This document shows, in pieces, positions 1 to 8,384 of a stretch of 11,072 nt of DNA. The translations under genes and the position numbers were made by a program. How positions within the stretch are numbered: the stretch's first letter is position 1; every line of letters starts with the position of its first letter. The DNA lies in NCBI GenBank assembly GCA_028290765.1, contig JAQGJF010000517.1, positions 1-11,072 of the forward strand. The letters are read 5' to 3'. The DNA is from Tardiphaga sp. (lineage in GTDB: Bacteria; Pseudomonadota; Alphaproteobacteria; Rhizobiales; Xanthobacteraceae). The notes beneath the pieces are model-generated. The model was not told where the DNA came from. It did not search any database and saw nothing but the letters and a program-made list of their open reading frames with translations.

Positions 1-312
1 GCCCATCTCCATTTCGCATGTAGGCGCGACAAAATATCCGTTTTCTCGAACGAACGGCGGAGTCTGACACGCGACAGAGATTTCGGTTGGACATGCTTGC
101 TCCTTCTGCATTTTAGTAATGTCGTCAACCGATAGGCTGTTCAATCCGCTCGTCGGGGCCGGGAAGCGATCGCAGCATTTTCGCATCCCGCGATGATCCA
201 ACGCGACACAAGCGCACGTCTGAAGGGCGTTGGGCTGCATCAGGGTCGCTTCATGCGGCCTCGCAACGTCATTGCCACGGCGGGGGCCGAGATCGTTTGG
301 AGGATCGAACAG
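1..312. other. Upstream non-coding leader
   Basis: I see no convincing gene in this stretch. An open frame in phase with the RTX gene reaches back to an ATG at 193, but that start has no good ribosome binding site, while the ATG at 313 has one. The middle part (about 85-120) is more AT-rich and is the likeliest promoter area. It contains TTGGAC at 87-92, but no well-spaced -10 hexamer follows, so I do not call a promoter. The end of any gene upstream is not visible. Confidence 0.5.
299..303 (+). promoter_or_regulatory. Ribosome binding site of the RTX gene
   Basis: GGAGG lies nine bases before the ATG at 313. It decides the start: the longer frame from 193 would add 40 arginine-rich residues that look unlike the rest of the protein, which from 313 opens directly into a folded-domain-like sequence. 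Confidence 0.75.
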
Positions 313-3300
313 ATGGCGACCACGATTGGAAATTTGATCACGCTCGACGGGCAATTCACCGATTGGCCGGCAGCCGACGCCGTCGAGAGGCCGGAAAACA
401 CCGTCGCGGCGTATCAGCTCTATGGCGCCCTCCTCACCGATGCGACGTCCGGCAAAAATTATGTGATCGGTATCGAAGCGGCTGTCACAACAGATCCGGT
501 CATCGCCGCAAATACCTTCATCTATTTGAATACGGACCAAAATAGAGCGACTGGTTTTACGCCGTTCGGCAGCGTGGGCGCCGAGTATTACGTGCAATTC
601 TCCCTCGACTCGAGTGGCGTGCTTCAGCCCTATCTGTACTCGGTCACATCCGCCGGCGTCGCCACCCAGCTCAACGGCGGGACGCCGCTCCATTTCGGCG
701 CCTCCAGCAATGGCGAAAGTATCGAAATCGCAATCCCGCAGACGCTGTTGACGCCGTCGGGCGGTGCCGCACCTACCTCGATCAATTTCTCCGCCCTGAT
801 CAACAACGGGGCAGCCGCTCTGCCCGGCGATTTTACCAACAGCCCGCAATACGTCAGCACTGATCCCTCCACGCTAGTCCCGGTCAACAGCGCCATCAAG
901 AAGGTCGGCATCGTCTATTCGGCGACGACCGCCGCGCTGTATTTCGGCGGCGGGGCGGCCGGTCAGACGGCCTATGCCGAGCTGTTCATGGCGGCCCAGC
1001 ATCAGGCGGCAGCCGCCGGCGTCTCCTATGACCTCCTGAGCGAGGCCGACCTCACCAACGTCGCCAAGCTCTCGCAATACAGCGCGCTGATTTTCCCCTC
1101 CATGGAGGATGTCCAGTCGAGCCAGGTCTCCGCGATCGTCAGCGCCCTGAGCCACGTGGTCTATGACTATCATGTGCCGATCATCACGGCGGGCAACTTC
1201 CTGACCAATGACCAGACCGGTGCGGCGCTGCCCGGGAATTCCTATGCCAATATGCAGACGCTGCTTAACGTGACCCTGAACTCGTCTGGGACCGCGACCT
1301 ACTCGGTGACGGCGGATGCAACCGCGCTTGCCAATCACAATACTGTCGTGGCCGGCTACGCCGCAGGTGAACTCATCGGCGGCGCCAGCGGTCAGTTCGC
1401 GGGGACGACCGCGGGGTACTACACCAACACCGGCTACCTGACGTTCTCGGGTGTCACGCAGCCGGCGACAGTACTCGCCGACATCAACATCCAGGGTGGG
1501 GCCACTGTCGCCGGCGTGGTGCAGACCACCACCGGCAGCACCAACACCGTGTTCGCGACCACGGGCCTGCTTGGCGACAGCAACCTGCTGCAGCACGCCA
1601 TCCAGAATGCGGTGTTCGGTACGACGCCCAGCCTGTCGCTCGACATGACGCGCATGGCTGGCGTTTTCAACTCGCGGACCGATATGGACCAGTCGCAGTT
1701 CCCGTCAGACGTCTCTCCAGGCGCAGGCCAGCAAGGTATCTACGATGCCCTGATCCCGATGCTGCAGCAGTGGAAGCAGCAATACGGCTTTGTCGGCTCC
1801 TACTTTGTAAACATCGGCGACAACGCCAATCCAGCCAACGCGAACTCGACCAACTGGGCCGTCTCCACAGCCTACTACAAGGCGATCATCGCCATGGGTA
1901 GCGAGATCGGCAATCACTCCTATACCCACCTCATCAATCCGCCGACGCTCGACGCCAACGGTAACCCGGTGCCTACCACTGTGGTGAACGGTGTGACGAC
2001 CTCCACCTGGGACGAGAACACCAATACCCTTTACGTGACGGCGCCGGCGAATGGTTCGGGGCCCAAATGGACCTTCGCCTACGAGTTCGGGCAATCAAAG
2101 ACGATCGAGGGGCAGAACATCGGCATCACGATTGCCGGTGCGGCCGTGCCTGGCGCCAACGAGACTGTGAGCACGTCCCACCAGATCATGCAGTATTATC
2201 AGACTGTGGCGGGGGGGCTCACCGGCTATCTCACCGGCGGCTGGACCGGGGTCGGCTCCGGCTCTCCCAATGCGTTCGGCTACATCAGCCCGACCGATAC
2301 CGGCTCAGTCTACATTGCGCCGAACATCACGTTCGACTTCACCGAGATACAGTTTCAGAACAAGACGCCCGCGCAGGCGCTCGCTGACTGGTCGTCGTTG
2401 TTCAATCAGCTGTCTGCGAATTCACAGACGCCTGTGATCGTGTGGCCCTGGCACGATTATGGTCCGACCAACTGGGATACCAGCGGCACGGGGGCCAACG
2501 CGGGCTATAACGCCCAGATGTTCACGGACTTCATCGCCTACGCCGCTAACGCCGGCTATGAATTCGTGACTTCCGAGGATCTCGCCGCGCGCATCGCCGC
2601 GCAGCAGAAGGCCACGCTTTCCGAAACCACCAACGGCAACGTCATCACGGCGACGATCACGCCGGATCCCTCGGCGCCCGATCTCGGCGCCATGGCATTG
2701 AACGTCACCAGCGGCACCACTGACCTGATTATTCAAAACGCAGGCACCTGGTATGCCTACGACAGCAACAGCATCTTCCTGCCTTCCGTCGGCGGCACCT
2801 TCACCGTCACGCTCGGCACCTCGCAGGACGACGTCACGCATATCAACTCGCTGCCGATGCGCGCCGACCTCCGATCGGTTACCGGCGATGGCACGAACCT
2901 GGCATTCTCGATGACGGGCGACGGAGAGGTCGACATCCACCTCCAGACGATCGATACGAACATCGTTTCGATCCAGGGCGCCCCCGCCGCCACATTGTTT
3001 GGAGCCGATCTGGCGCTGATGTTCAATGATGGGGCGTTGGCGGTCTCTTCGAGCTCGCCGGTGGGCGTGCCGGTCCTGCACAATGTCACGGTCTCGAGCG
3101 GTGCGAGCGCGGTCGCGTCGAGCGGCGTGGACATCATCTTCGGTGGTTCGGCCGACGACACCATCAACGGTGGAGCTGGTAACGACGTTCTCTACGGCGG
3201 GGGCGGCAACGACACGCTCAGCGGTGCAGGCGATAACGACATTCTGACCGGCGGCGCGGGCAATGACACACTCGACGGCGGCACCGGCACAAATACCGCA

Positions 3301-5127
3301 ACCTATTCCGGGATTGTGACCGACTATATTTTCACGCTGAATGCAAACGGTAGCGTCACCGTCGCCGACCAGCGCACAGACTCGTCCGACGGCACAGATA
3401 CCGACATCAATATCCAGAACTACCAGTTCGGTGACGGAGCTGTGTTGACCCAGGCTCAACTGCCGTTTGCCGTGATCACGGGAACCGCGGGCAACGACAC
3501 GTTGACCGGCTCCGCGACCGCCAACTCGGGCCAGCTCATCCTCGGGCTGGGCGGCAACGACACGCTGACGGCCGGTACGGGAGGCAACACCACCCTGGAC
3601 GGCGGTGACGGCGATGACACGCTTCGCGATGCCGGCATAGCTGCGGTGGCAAGCATCGTCGATACCATGATCGGCGGAGCCGGCAACGACACCTATGTCG
3701 TGACCAGAGCGAATGACGTTATTGTCGAACAGCTCAACGCCGGCACCGACGTCGTCAGCACCAACCTTGGCACCTACGTGCTGCCCGACAATGTGGAGAA
3801 TTTCGTCTACACGGGTACTACCGGCATCACCGCCACCGGCAATGCGCTGGCCAACACGTTCAGTGGCTTTAAGGGGACCAGCGCCCTCAACGGCGGCGAT
3901 GGCACCGACATCGCCGTATTTACCGGCCTGATCTCGCAGTTCACCAGCCACTCGAATCCGGACGGCAGCGTCACCCTGGTCGACACCAGTGCAGGCTCGC
4001 CAAACGGCACCACGACTTTCACCAAATTCGAGTTGTTCCAGTTCAGCGACGGGCTCGTTCTGACGGCGGCGCAGCTGGCTTCACCGACGATCGTCAATGG
4101 AACAACTGGCAACGACACCCTGACGAGCACGATTTCGGGTGCCATCATTTCCGGGCTCGCGGGCAACGACACCCTGACAGCCGGCGCCAACAATCAGGTT
4201 TTGGACGGCGGAGCTGGTACGGATTCTCTGAGAGACAACGGCAAAAGCGGCGTAACGCTGTTCGGCGGTACTGACAACGACACCTACGTCGTGAGCATCG
4301 CTGGCACCGTCGTCACCGAGCTCGCAGGTGGCGGCACCGACACCGTGCAGACCGCGCTATCGAACTATCAGTTGACGGCCAATGTCGAGGCACTCGTCCA
4401 CACCGGCAGCACAAGCTTTACCTCGACGGCAACCGCGGCCGGGCAATCGATTACCGGCAGCACGGGCGCCGATACGCTGGGCGATGGCGGCTTCGCCAGT
4501 GTCGCGCTCACGGGCGGCGGCGGTGCAGACACCTTCAATGTGACCAGCGCATCGACCGTGGTGACCGAGTCGTCCGGCAGCACGAATTCGTCTGTAACCA
4601 CCACGCTGGCCAGCTACACAATGCCAACCAACGTCCAGAATCTGACCTACACCGGAACCGCCGCCTTCAACGGCACCGGCAACACGCTCGCGAACACCAT
4701 CACAGGCGGCGCCGGAAACGACACTCTTTCCGGCGGCTCAGGCAACGACACGCTGACCGGCAAAGCGGGAAACGACACGCTCACAGGTGGGAGCAACTCC
4801 GATACCTTGGTGTTCGCACCGGTCAACCCGACCACCACCGGTGGCATTTACAATGCCGGTTTCGGCAAGGACGTGATCACCGATTTTACGACCACCGGCT
4901 CCAACAACGACGTCCTGCTGTTCTCATCGTCCATGTTCGCCGCCGGCACGACTGCCAGCTCGCTCGCCAACGGGACCGCGCACAACGTTGCGGGCGGGCT
5001 CGTCACCGTGGCGCAATCAGGCAACAACGTCGTGATCACGGTGGATCCGACGGATACGGTCACGCTCAATAACGTGTCGCTCACGCTTCTCAAGTTCAGC
5101 GCCTCCAGCGACATCCATTTTGTATAA
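313..5127 (+). CDS. RTX exoprotein with PelA/NodB-type polysaccharide deacetylase domain
   Basis: This is probably a type I-secreted, calcium-binding polysaccharide deacetylase of 1604 residues (numbered from 313). Residues about 5-190 resemble CBM9/DOMON carbohydrate-binding modules (LDGQFTDW near the start, then [14 protein letters not shown]). Residues about 198-400 look like a Rossmann/GATase-like domain starting KVGIVYSA. Residues about 445-765 look like a NodB-fold deacetylase of the PelA type: D457-M-D459 as motif 1, GNHSYTH with H535 and H539 as motif 2, and WPWHDYG with H714. A beta-rich linker follows, then RTX repeats from about 944 to 1500. The C-terminus ([10 protein letters not shown], ending SSDIHFV) is typical of an uncleaved type I secretion signal. 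There is no N-terminal signal peptide and I saw no cysteine, as usual for RTX exoproteins. The adjacent ABC and HlyD genes are the likely exporter. The domain calls are by eye; substrate and activity are inferred. It could instead be an adhesin or S-layer-like protein with a vestigial enzyme domain. Confidence 0.85.
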   Translation: MATTIGNLITLDGQFTDWPAADAVERPENTVAAYQLYGALLTDATSGKNYVIGIEAAVTTDPVIAANTFIYLNTDQNRATGFTPFGSVGAEYYVQFSLDSSGVLQPYLYSVTSAGVATQLNGGTPLHFGASSNGESIEIAIPQTLLTPSGGAAPTSINFSALINNGAAALPGDFTNSPQYVSTDPSTLVPVNSAIKKVGIVYSATTAALYFGGGAAGQTAYAELFMAAQHQAAAAGVSYDLLSEADLTNVAKLSQYSALIFPSMEDVQSSQVSAIVSALSHVVYDYHVPIITAGNFLTNDQTGAALPGNSYANMQTLLNVTLNSSGTATYSVTADATALANHNTVVAGYAAGELIGGASGQFAGTTAGYYTNTGYLTFSGVTQPATVLADINIQGGATVAGVVQTTTGSTNTVFATTGLLGDSNLLQHAIQNAVFGTTPSLSLDMTRMAGVFNSRTDMDQSQFPSDVSPGAGQQGIYDALIPMLQQWKQQYGFVGSYFVNIGDNANPANANSTNWAVSTAYYKAIIAMGSEIGNHSYTHLINPPTLDANGNPVPTTVVNGVTTSTWDENTNTLYVTAPANGSGPKWTFAYEFGQSKTIEGQNIGITIAGAAVPGANETVSTSHQIMQYYQTVAGGLTGYLTGGWTGVGSGSPNAFGYISPTDTGSVYIAPNITFDFTEIQFQNKTPAQALADWSSLFNQLSANSQTPVIVWPWHDYGPTNWDTSGTGANAGYNAQMFTDFIAYAANAGYEFVTSEDLAARIAAQQKATLSETTNGNVITATITPDPSAPDLGAMALNVTSGTTDLIIQNAGTWYAYDSNSIFLPSVGGTFTVTLGTSQDDVTHINSLPMRADLRSVTGDGTNLAFSMTGDGEVDIHLQTIDTNIVSIQGAPAATLFGADLALMFNDGALAVSSSSPVGVPVLHNVTVSSGASAVASSGVDIIFGGSADDTINGGAGNDVLYGGGGNDTLSGAGDNDILTGGAGNDTLDGGTGTNTATYSGIVTDYIFTLNANGSVTVADQRTDSSDGTDTDINIQNYQFGDGAVLTQAQLPFAVITGTAGNDTLTGSATANSGQLILGLGGNDTLTAGTGGNTTLDGGDGDDTLRDAGIAAVASIVDTMIGGAGNDTYVVTRANDVIVEQLNAGTDVVSTNLGTYVLPDNVENFVYTGTTGITATGNALANTFSGFKGTSALNGGDGTDIAVFTGLISQFTSHSNPDGSVTLVDTSAGSPNGTTTFTKFELFQFSDGLVLTAAQLASPTIVNGTTGNDTLTSTISGAIISGLAGNDTLTAGANNQVLDGGAGTDSLRDNGKSGVTLFGGTDNDTYVVSIAGTVVTELAGGGTDTVQTALSNYQLTANVEALVHTGSTSFTSTATAAGQSITGSTGADTLGDGGFASVALTGGGGADTFNVTSASTVVTESSGSTNSSVTTTLASYTMPTNVQNLTYTGTAAFNGTGNTLANTITGGAGNDTLSGGSGNDTLTGKAGNDTLTGGSNSDTLVFAPVNPTTTGGIYNAGFGKDVITDFTTTGSNNDVLLFSSSMFAAGTTASSLANGTAHNVAGGLVTVAQSGNNVVITVDPTDTVTLNNVSLTLLKFSASSDIHFV
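3142..3291 (+). repeat. RTX calcium-binding repeat block 1
   Basis: Nonapeptide-like GGxGxDxLx units run in tandem here (residues about 944-993), including [18 protein letters not shown] and GGAGNDTLD. In known RTX proteins such units bind calcium and form a parallel beta-roll after secretion. This is the most regular block together with the one near 4708. Confidence 0.9.
3277..4700 (+). repeat. Internally duplicated module of about 600 bp in the RTX region
   Basis: A module of about 615 bp starts at 3277 and again at 3892. Each copy has a beta segment ending in a QFxDGxVLTxAQL motif (3277-3507 and 3892-4125), then scattered GNDTL repeats, then a segment beginning NDTYVV (3673-3843 and 4264-4449). 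A third, degenerate copy of the last segment ([10 protein letters not shown]) covers 4513-4683. This shows stepwise growth of the stalk by duplication; the copies have clearly diverged at the nucleotide level. Confidence 0.7.
4708..4810 (+). repeat. RTX calcium-binding repeat block near the C-terminus
   Basis: Four consecutive units ([36 protein letters not shown]; residues about 1466-1499) lie directly before the C-terminal secretion domain. This is the usual position of the calcium-binding roll that precedes the type I export signal. Confidence 0.88.
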
Positions 5128-5133
5128 CGGTCA

Positions 5134-5214
5134 ATGAAAGGACCAGCCTTCAAAGGACCAGTCTTCAAAGTACCCGTCTTGGCACATTGCCGCACGTCGA
5201 TCCACCGCTCGTAG
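5134..5214 (+). other. Possible 26-codon mini-ORF with KGPxF pentapeptide repeats
   Basis: Six bases after the RTX stop codon, an ATG opens a frame of 26 codons ending in TAG. Its first part reads as three related pentapeptides, KGPAF, KGPVF and KVPVL, because the DNA is a 15-bp tandem repeat. There is no good Shine-Dalgarno sequence, although translational coupling to the RTX gene is possible. It may equally be a non-coding repeat that happens to stay open. I do not recognise the peptide. Confidence 0.2.
5137..5181 (+). repeat. Three tandem imperfect 15-bp repeats
   Basis: AAAGGACCAGCCTTC, AAAGGACCAGTCTTC and AAAGTACCCGTCTTG follow each other without gaps. The first two differ at one base; the third has three or more changes. 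They sit between the RTX exoprotein gene and its exporter genes, where no other structure is evident and where I see no terminator with a T-run. Confidence 0.9.
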
Positions 5215-5239
5215 CCGGGCCAGTCCACTCTTTATCGCA

Positions 5240-6979
5240 ATGAGGCGCAGGACCTTGCCAAAAAAGCTAGCCGATCAGTCCGCGATCCGATCTCCCGATC
5301 TTGCCGCCGCGTTCAGCGGGTTTCGCGGGGCCATCCTCGCGGTATCCGTGATCTCCGGGATCATCAACCTGCTGGCGCTGACCGGTTCCCTCTACATGCT
5401 CCAGGTCTATGATCGCGTGTTGTCGAGCCACAGCGTACCGACGCTGGTTTCGTTGTCAGTTCTGATGGTGGTCCTGTACTCCTTCCACGGGACCCTCGAC
5501 CTGCTGCGCAACCAGGCGTCCGGCCGGGCCGCCGCGCTGTTCGATCGTCGAATAGCAGGCCCCGTGCACGCCGTGGTCGTCAACTTGCCGCTCAAAGGTG
5601 CATCAGCGTCGACGGCGCAGCAGCCGATGCGCGACGTCGACACGATCCGCGGCTTTTTCGCCAATGGCGGTCCGATTGCGTTTCTGGATTTGCCGTGGAT
5701 GCCGCTCTATCTGGCTTTCGTGTACCTGTTGCATCCCTTGCTCGGTCTCATGTGTTTGTCCGGGATGCTATTGCTGGTTCTGCTCACATTCCTGACCGAG
5801 CGGCTCTCGCGCAACGAGGTACAGGCAAGCGCTCGCGCCGATGCAGCGCGCAAGGCCATCGCCGACGCAAATACGCGTAATGCCGAGGCGCTGCAGGCCA
5901 TGGGATTCGCCAGCCGCGCCGTCAACCGCTTCGAGAAGGTCAACCAAAGCTACCTGGTGCTGCAGACCAGGGCGAGCGACATGATCTCGAAAATGACCGC
6001 CGTCTCGAAATTCCTGCGATTGATTTTGCAATCGGCGATCCTCGGGTTGGGCGCCTACCTGACCCTTCGCGGCGAAGTTACCGGCGGCGTAATCATTGCG
6101 GCCTCCATCACCACCTCCCGGGCATTGGCCCCGGTCGAGCAGGTGATTGCGCACTGGCGCAATTTTCTGGCCGCGCGGCAAAGCTACGGCCGGCTGTCGA
6201 AGATGCTCGACATGTCTCCGGCCGTTCACCGGCCGTTGGCTCTTCCGCCTCCGGTCGAACGGCTCACGCTGGAGCACATGACAGTGTGCGTGCCCGGCAC
6301 CGAGCGTCCAGTTCTGCTCGATATCAGCTTCGAACTGCGGCGCGGCCAGGCGCTGGCCGTCATTGGCCCGAGTGCGGCCGGCAAATCGTCGCTGGCGCGC
6401 GCAATTACCGGCGTTTGGCTACCGCTGCGCGGCTCCATTCGCCTCGACGGCGCCGCACTCGAGGGGTGGTCACCGGACGAATTGGGCCGGCATATCGGTT
6501 ATCTGCCCCAGGATGTGACGCTGTTCGAAGGCACCATCGCAGAAAACATCTGCCGTCTCGAAGAGGAGCAGGACAGCGACGCCATTATCGCGGCGGCCAA
6601 GGCTGCTGGTGTCCACGATATGATCCTCCACCTCGCGAGTGGCTACGAGACGAATGTCGGACCCGACGGCTCGGCACTGTCGGCCGGCCAGCGCCAGCGG
6701 GTCGCGCTTGCCCGCGCGTTGTTCCGTGATCCGTTTCTGATCGTTCTCGACGAGCCGAACTCGAATCTGGATGCCGAGGGCGAAGAGGCATTGTCAGCTG
6801 CGATCCAGGGCGTCCGAAATCGGGGGGGCATCGTGCTTGTCATTGCACATCGGCCCAGCGCACTCAACACCGTCGATCATGTCGCCATGATCAATGCAGG
6901 GCAATTGAGCGCGTTCGGCCCGAAAGAGGAGGTACTGAAGAAGGTCCTGCTCCAGCCGGTTCGGACCGCCGTTAGTTGA
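5240..6979 (+). CDS. Type I secretion ABC transporter, PrtD-like (permease plus ATPase)
   Basis: This 579-residue inner-membrane half-transporter would form a dimer and drive ATP-powered export of the RTX protein. The N-terminal half has hydrophobic segments at about 30-50, 60-80, 145-180 and 260-290, including the family-typical stretch YMLQVYDRVLSSHSVPTL. It has no C39 peptidase domain, which fits exporters of proteins with uncleaved C-terminal signals. The ATPase half is complete: Walker A GPSAAGKSS (376-384, K382), Q-loop Q424 in YLPQD, signature LSAGQ (480-484), Walker B ending in D504 with catalytic E505, and H-loop H537. The ATG at 5240 gives the expected family length, although its ribosome binding site is weak. 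The membrane fusion gene follows after 27 bp. Lipid or peptide export is a less likely alternative, given the RTX neighbour. Confidence 0.93.
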   Translation: MRRRTLPKKLADQSAIRSPDLAAAFSGFRGAILAVSVISGIINLLALTGSLYMLQVYDRVLSSHSVPTLVSLSVLMVVLYSFHGTLDLLRNQASGRAAALFDRRIAGPVHAVVVNLPLKGASASTAQQPMRDVDTIRGFFANGGPIAFLDLPWMPLYLAFVYLLHPLLGLMCLSGMLLLVLLTFLTERLSRNEVQASARADAARKAIADANTRNAEALQAMGFASRAVNRFEKVNQSYLVLQTRASDMISKMTAVSKFLRLILQSAILGLGAYLTLRGEVTGGVIIAASITTSRALAPVEQVIAHWRNFLAARQSYGRLSKMLDMSPAVHRPLALPPPVERLTLEHMTVCVPGTERPVLLDISFELRRGQALAVIGPSAAGKSSLARAITGVWLPLRGSIRLDGAALEGWSPDELGRHIGYLPQDVTLFEGTIAENICRLEEEQDSDAIIAAAKAAGVHDMILHLASGYETNVGPDGSALSAGQRQRVALARALFRDPFLIVLDEPNSNLDAEGEEALSAAIQGVRNRGGIVLVIAHRPSALNTVDHVAMINAGQLSAFGPKEEVLKKVLLQPVRTAVS

Positions 6980-6990
6980 CGAGACAGAGT

Positions 6991-6995
6991 GGGAG
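6991..6995 (+). promoter_or_regulatory. Ribosome binding site of the membrane fusion gene
   Basis: GGGAG lies 11 bases before the ATG at 7007. It favours that start over the in-frame GTG at 6989, which has only a weak GAG-rich sequence before it and would itself overlap this site. Confidence 0.55.
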
Positions 6996-7006
6996 CGAGT
7001 TCAAGC

Positions 7007-8359
7007 ATGACGGCTTCGGTTGTACCCCTGAACAACAATTTGCGGGCCTCGAAAGAGAGCCGCCCCGCGGCGGTGCTGGCGGATGACGCCGGGATGCGAC
7101 GGCCGCTTGCCACCGGCCTGGTCCTTTCCGCCTTGATCGGGCTTGCTGTTTTCGCCTGGGGCAGCGTTGCGACCCTGTCCGGAGCCGTCATCGCACATGG
7201 GATCGTCGTGGTCGATGGCAACAGCAAGAAGATGCAGCATCCGCAAGGCGGCGTGATCGGACAAATCCTCGTGCGAGACGGCAGTCGAGTCTCCGCCGGC
7301 GATCTGCTGGTCAAGCTGGACGACACGCAGGCGCGTGCGCTGCTGGGTATCTACACGGCGCAGCTGACCGAGTTGATCGGCCGCAAGACGCGCCTGGCTG
7401 CCGAGCGCGACGATCGGAGCGATCTGGAATTTCCGCCTGGCTTCGCGACATCCGATCCGGAAGCAGAGCGCGTAGCCGGCGGCGAGAGGCGCTTGTTCCA
7501 AGCCCGGGTTGCATCGGCCAACGGACAGAAGGCGCAACTCGGCGAGCGGATCAAGCAGAACGAGGAGGAGATCAAAGGGCTGACGCTGCAGCGCTCAGCC
7601 AAGGCCCGCGAAGTTGCATTGATTCATGAGGAGCTATCGCGGGTCGACGATCTCTATCGGCGGACTCTGCTGCCGGTGACACGCGTCCTCAGCCTGCAGC
7701 GCGACGAGACCCGCATCGAGGGTGAGGTCGGAACGCTGGTGGCTCAAGTCGCCAGGCTCGGCGGCCAGATCGCAGAGACGCGACTGCAAACCATCTCCAT
7801 CGATCAGAACCGGTTCTCCGACGCGCAAAAAGAGCTGCGCGAGGTCGAGGGCCGCGTCGCCGAACTGCAGGAAAGAAAAATTGCGGCTGAGGATCAGTTG
7901 CGGCGGGTCGAACTCAGGGCCCCGATCGACGGGATGGTTCACGAGCTCAGCGTCCATACCGTCGGTGGCGTGGTCGGCCCAGCCGAACAGCTGATGCTGA
8001 TCGTTCCAAGCAGCGATTCACTGTCTGTCGAGGTTCGCATCCCAAGTTCCGATATCGACCAGCTGAAGATAGGGCGGCAGGGCATACTGCGCTTCACCGC
8101 CTTCAACCAGCGAACGACGCCAGAGGTGAAGGCAGTGGTGACAAGACTCTCCCCGGATGCCGTCAGGGATAAGGAAACCGGACAATTCTACTACACTGCT
8201 CGCATCGTACCCGACAAAGACGACCTCGCACGGCTTGCGGTCCATTTGGTACCCGGGATGCCGGTCGAAGCCTTCGTCGAGACATCGACACGAACCGCGC
8301 TGTCATATTTGACGAAACCTCTCACCGACCAGTTCGAACGCGCCTTTCGCGAGCGCTGA
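7007..8359 (+). CDS. HlyD/PrtE-family type I secretion membrane fusion protein
   Basis: This periplasmic adaptor links the ABC transporter to an outer membrane TolC-type channel. From 7007 it has 450 residues. A short cytoplasmic tail is followed by one membrane segment (about 34-54), a split lipoyl-like domain (about 72-105, with HPQGGVIGQILVRDGSRV, and about 300-335, with LRAPIDGMV), a long coiled-coil hairpin (about 110-300, rich in E, R, Q and L heptads) and a beta-barrel region (about 336-425). It ends in SYLTKPLTDQFERAFRER, which closely matches the C-terminal signature of RTX-type membrane fusion proteins. The gene is tightly spaced between its ABC partner and the PelA-like gene, which supports one transcript. 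An in-frame GTG at 6989 would add six residues. The family is certain; the cargo is inferred from the neighbouring RTX gene. Confidence 0.93.
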   Translation: MTASVVPLNNNLRASKESRPAAVLADDAGMRRPLATGLVLSALIGLAVFAWGSVATLSGAVIAHGIVVVDGNSKKMQHPQGGVIGQILVRDGSRVSAGDLLVKLDDTQARALLGIYTAQLTELIGRKTRLAAERDDRSDLEFPPGFATSDPEAERVAGGERRLFQARVASANGQKAQLGERIKQNEEEIKGLTLQRSAKAREVALIHEELSRVDDLYRRTLLPVTRVLSLQRDETRIEGEVGTLVAQVARLGGQIAETRLQTISIDQNRFSDAQKELREVEGRVAELQERKIAAEDQLRRVELRAPIDGMVHELSVHTVGGVVGPAEQLMLIVPSSDSLSVEVRIPSSDIDQLKIGRQGILRFTAFNQRTTPEVKAVVTRLSPDAVRDKETGQFYYTARIVPDKDDLARLAVHLVPGMPVEAFVETSTRTALSYLTKPLTDQFERAFRER

Positions 8360-8384
8360 TCGTTTCCTGGCTCGAGACATAGAT

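Noticed and set aside
87..100. Sigma-54-like promoter (TTGG ... TTGC)
   Set aside because: The GG and GC pairs are separated by eight bases rather than the required ten, so the match fails on spacing.
193..312. Longer start of the RTX protein at 193
   Set aside because: The extra 40 residues are arginine-rich, no ribosome binding site precedes 193, and GGAGG sits correctly before the ATG at 313.
874..1596. Minus-strand open frame of 240 codons
   Set aside because: It is antisense to the RTX/PelA-like domain region, has low-complexity G/R-rich content and shows no ribosome binding site or neighbour logic.
2422..3951. Long open frame of 509 codons on the minus strand
   Set aside because: It lies wholly inside the RTX gene, opposite the repeat region. 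Its sequence is V/A/R/G-rich with no recognisable domain, as expected for the complement of GC-rich repetitive coding DNA.
5134..5214. CRISPR-like reading of the 15-bp repeats
   Set aside because: The units are directly adjacent with no spacers and are far too short for CRISPR repeats.
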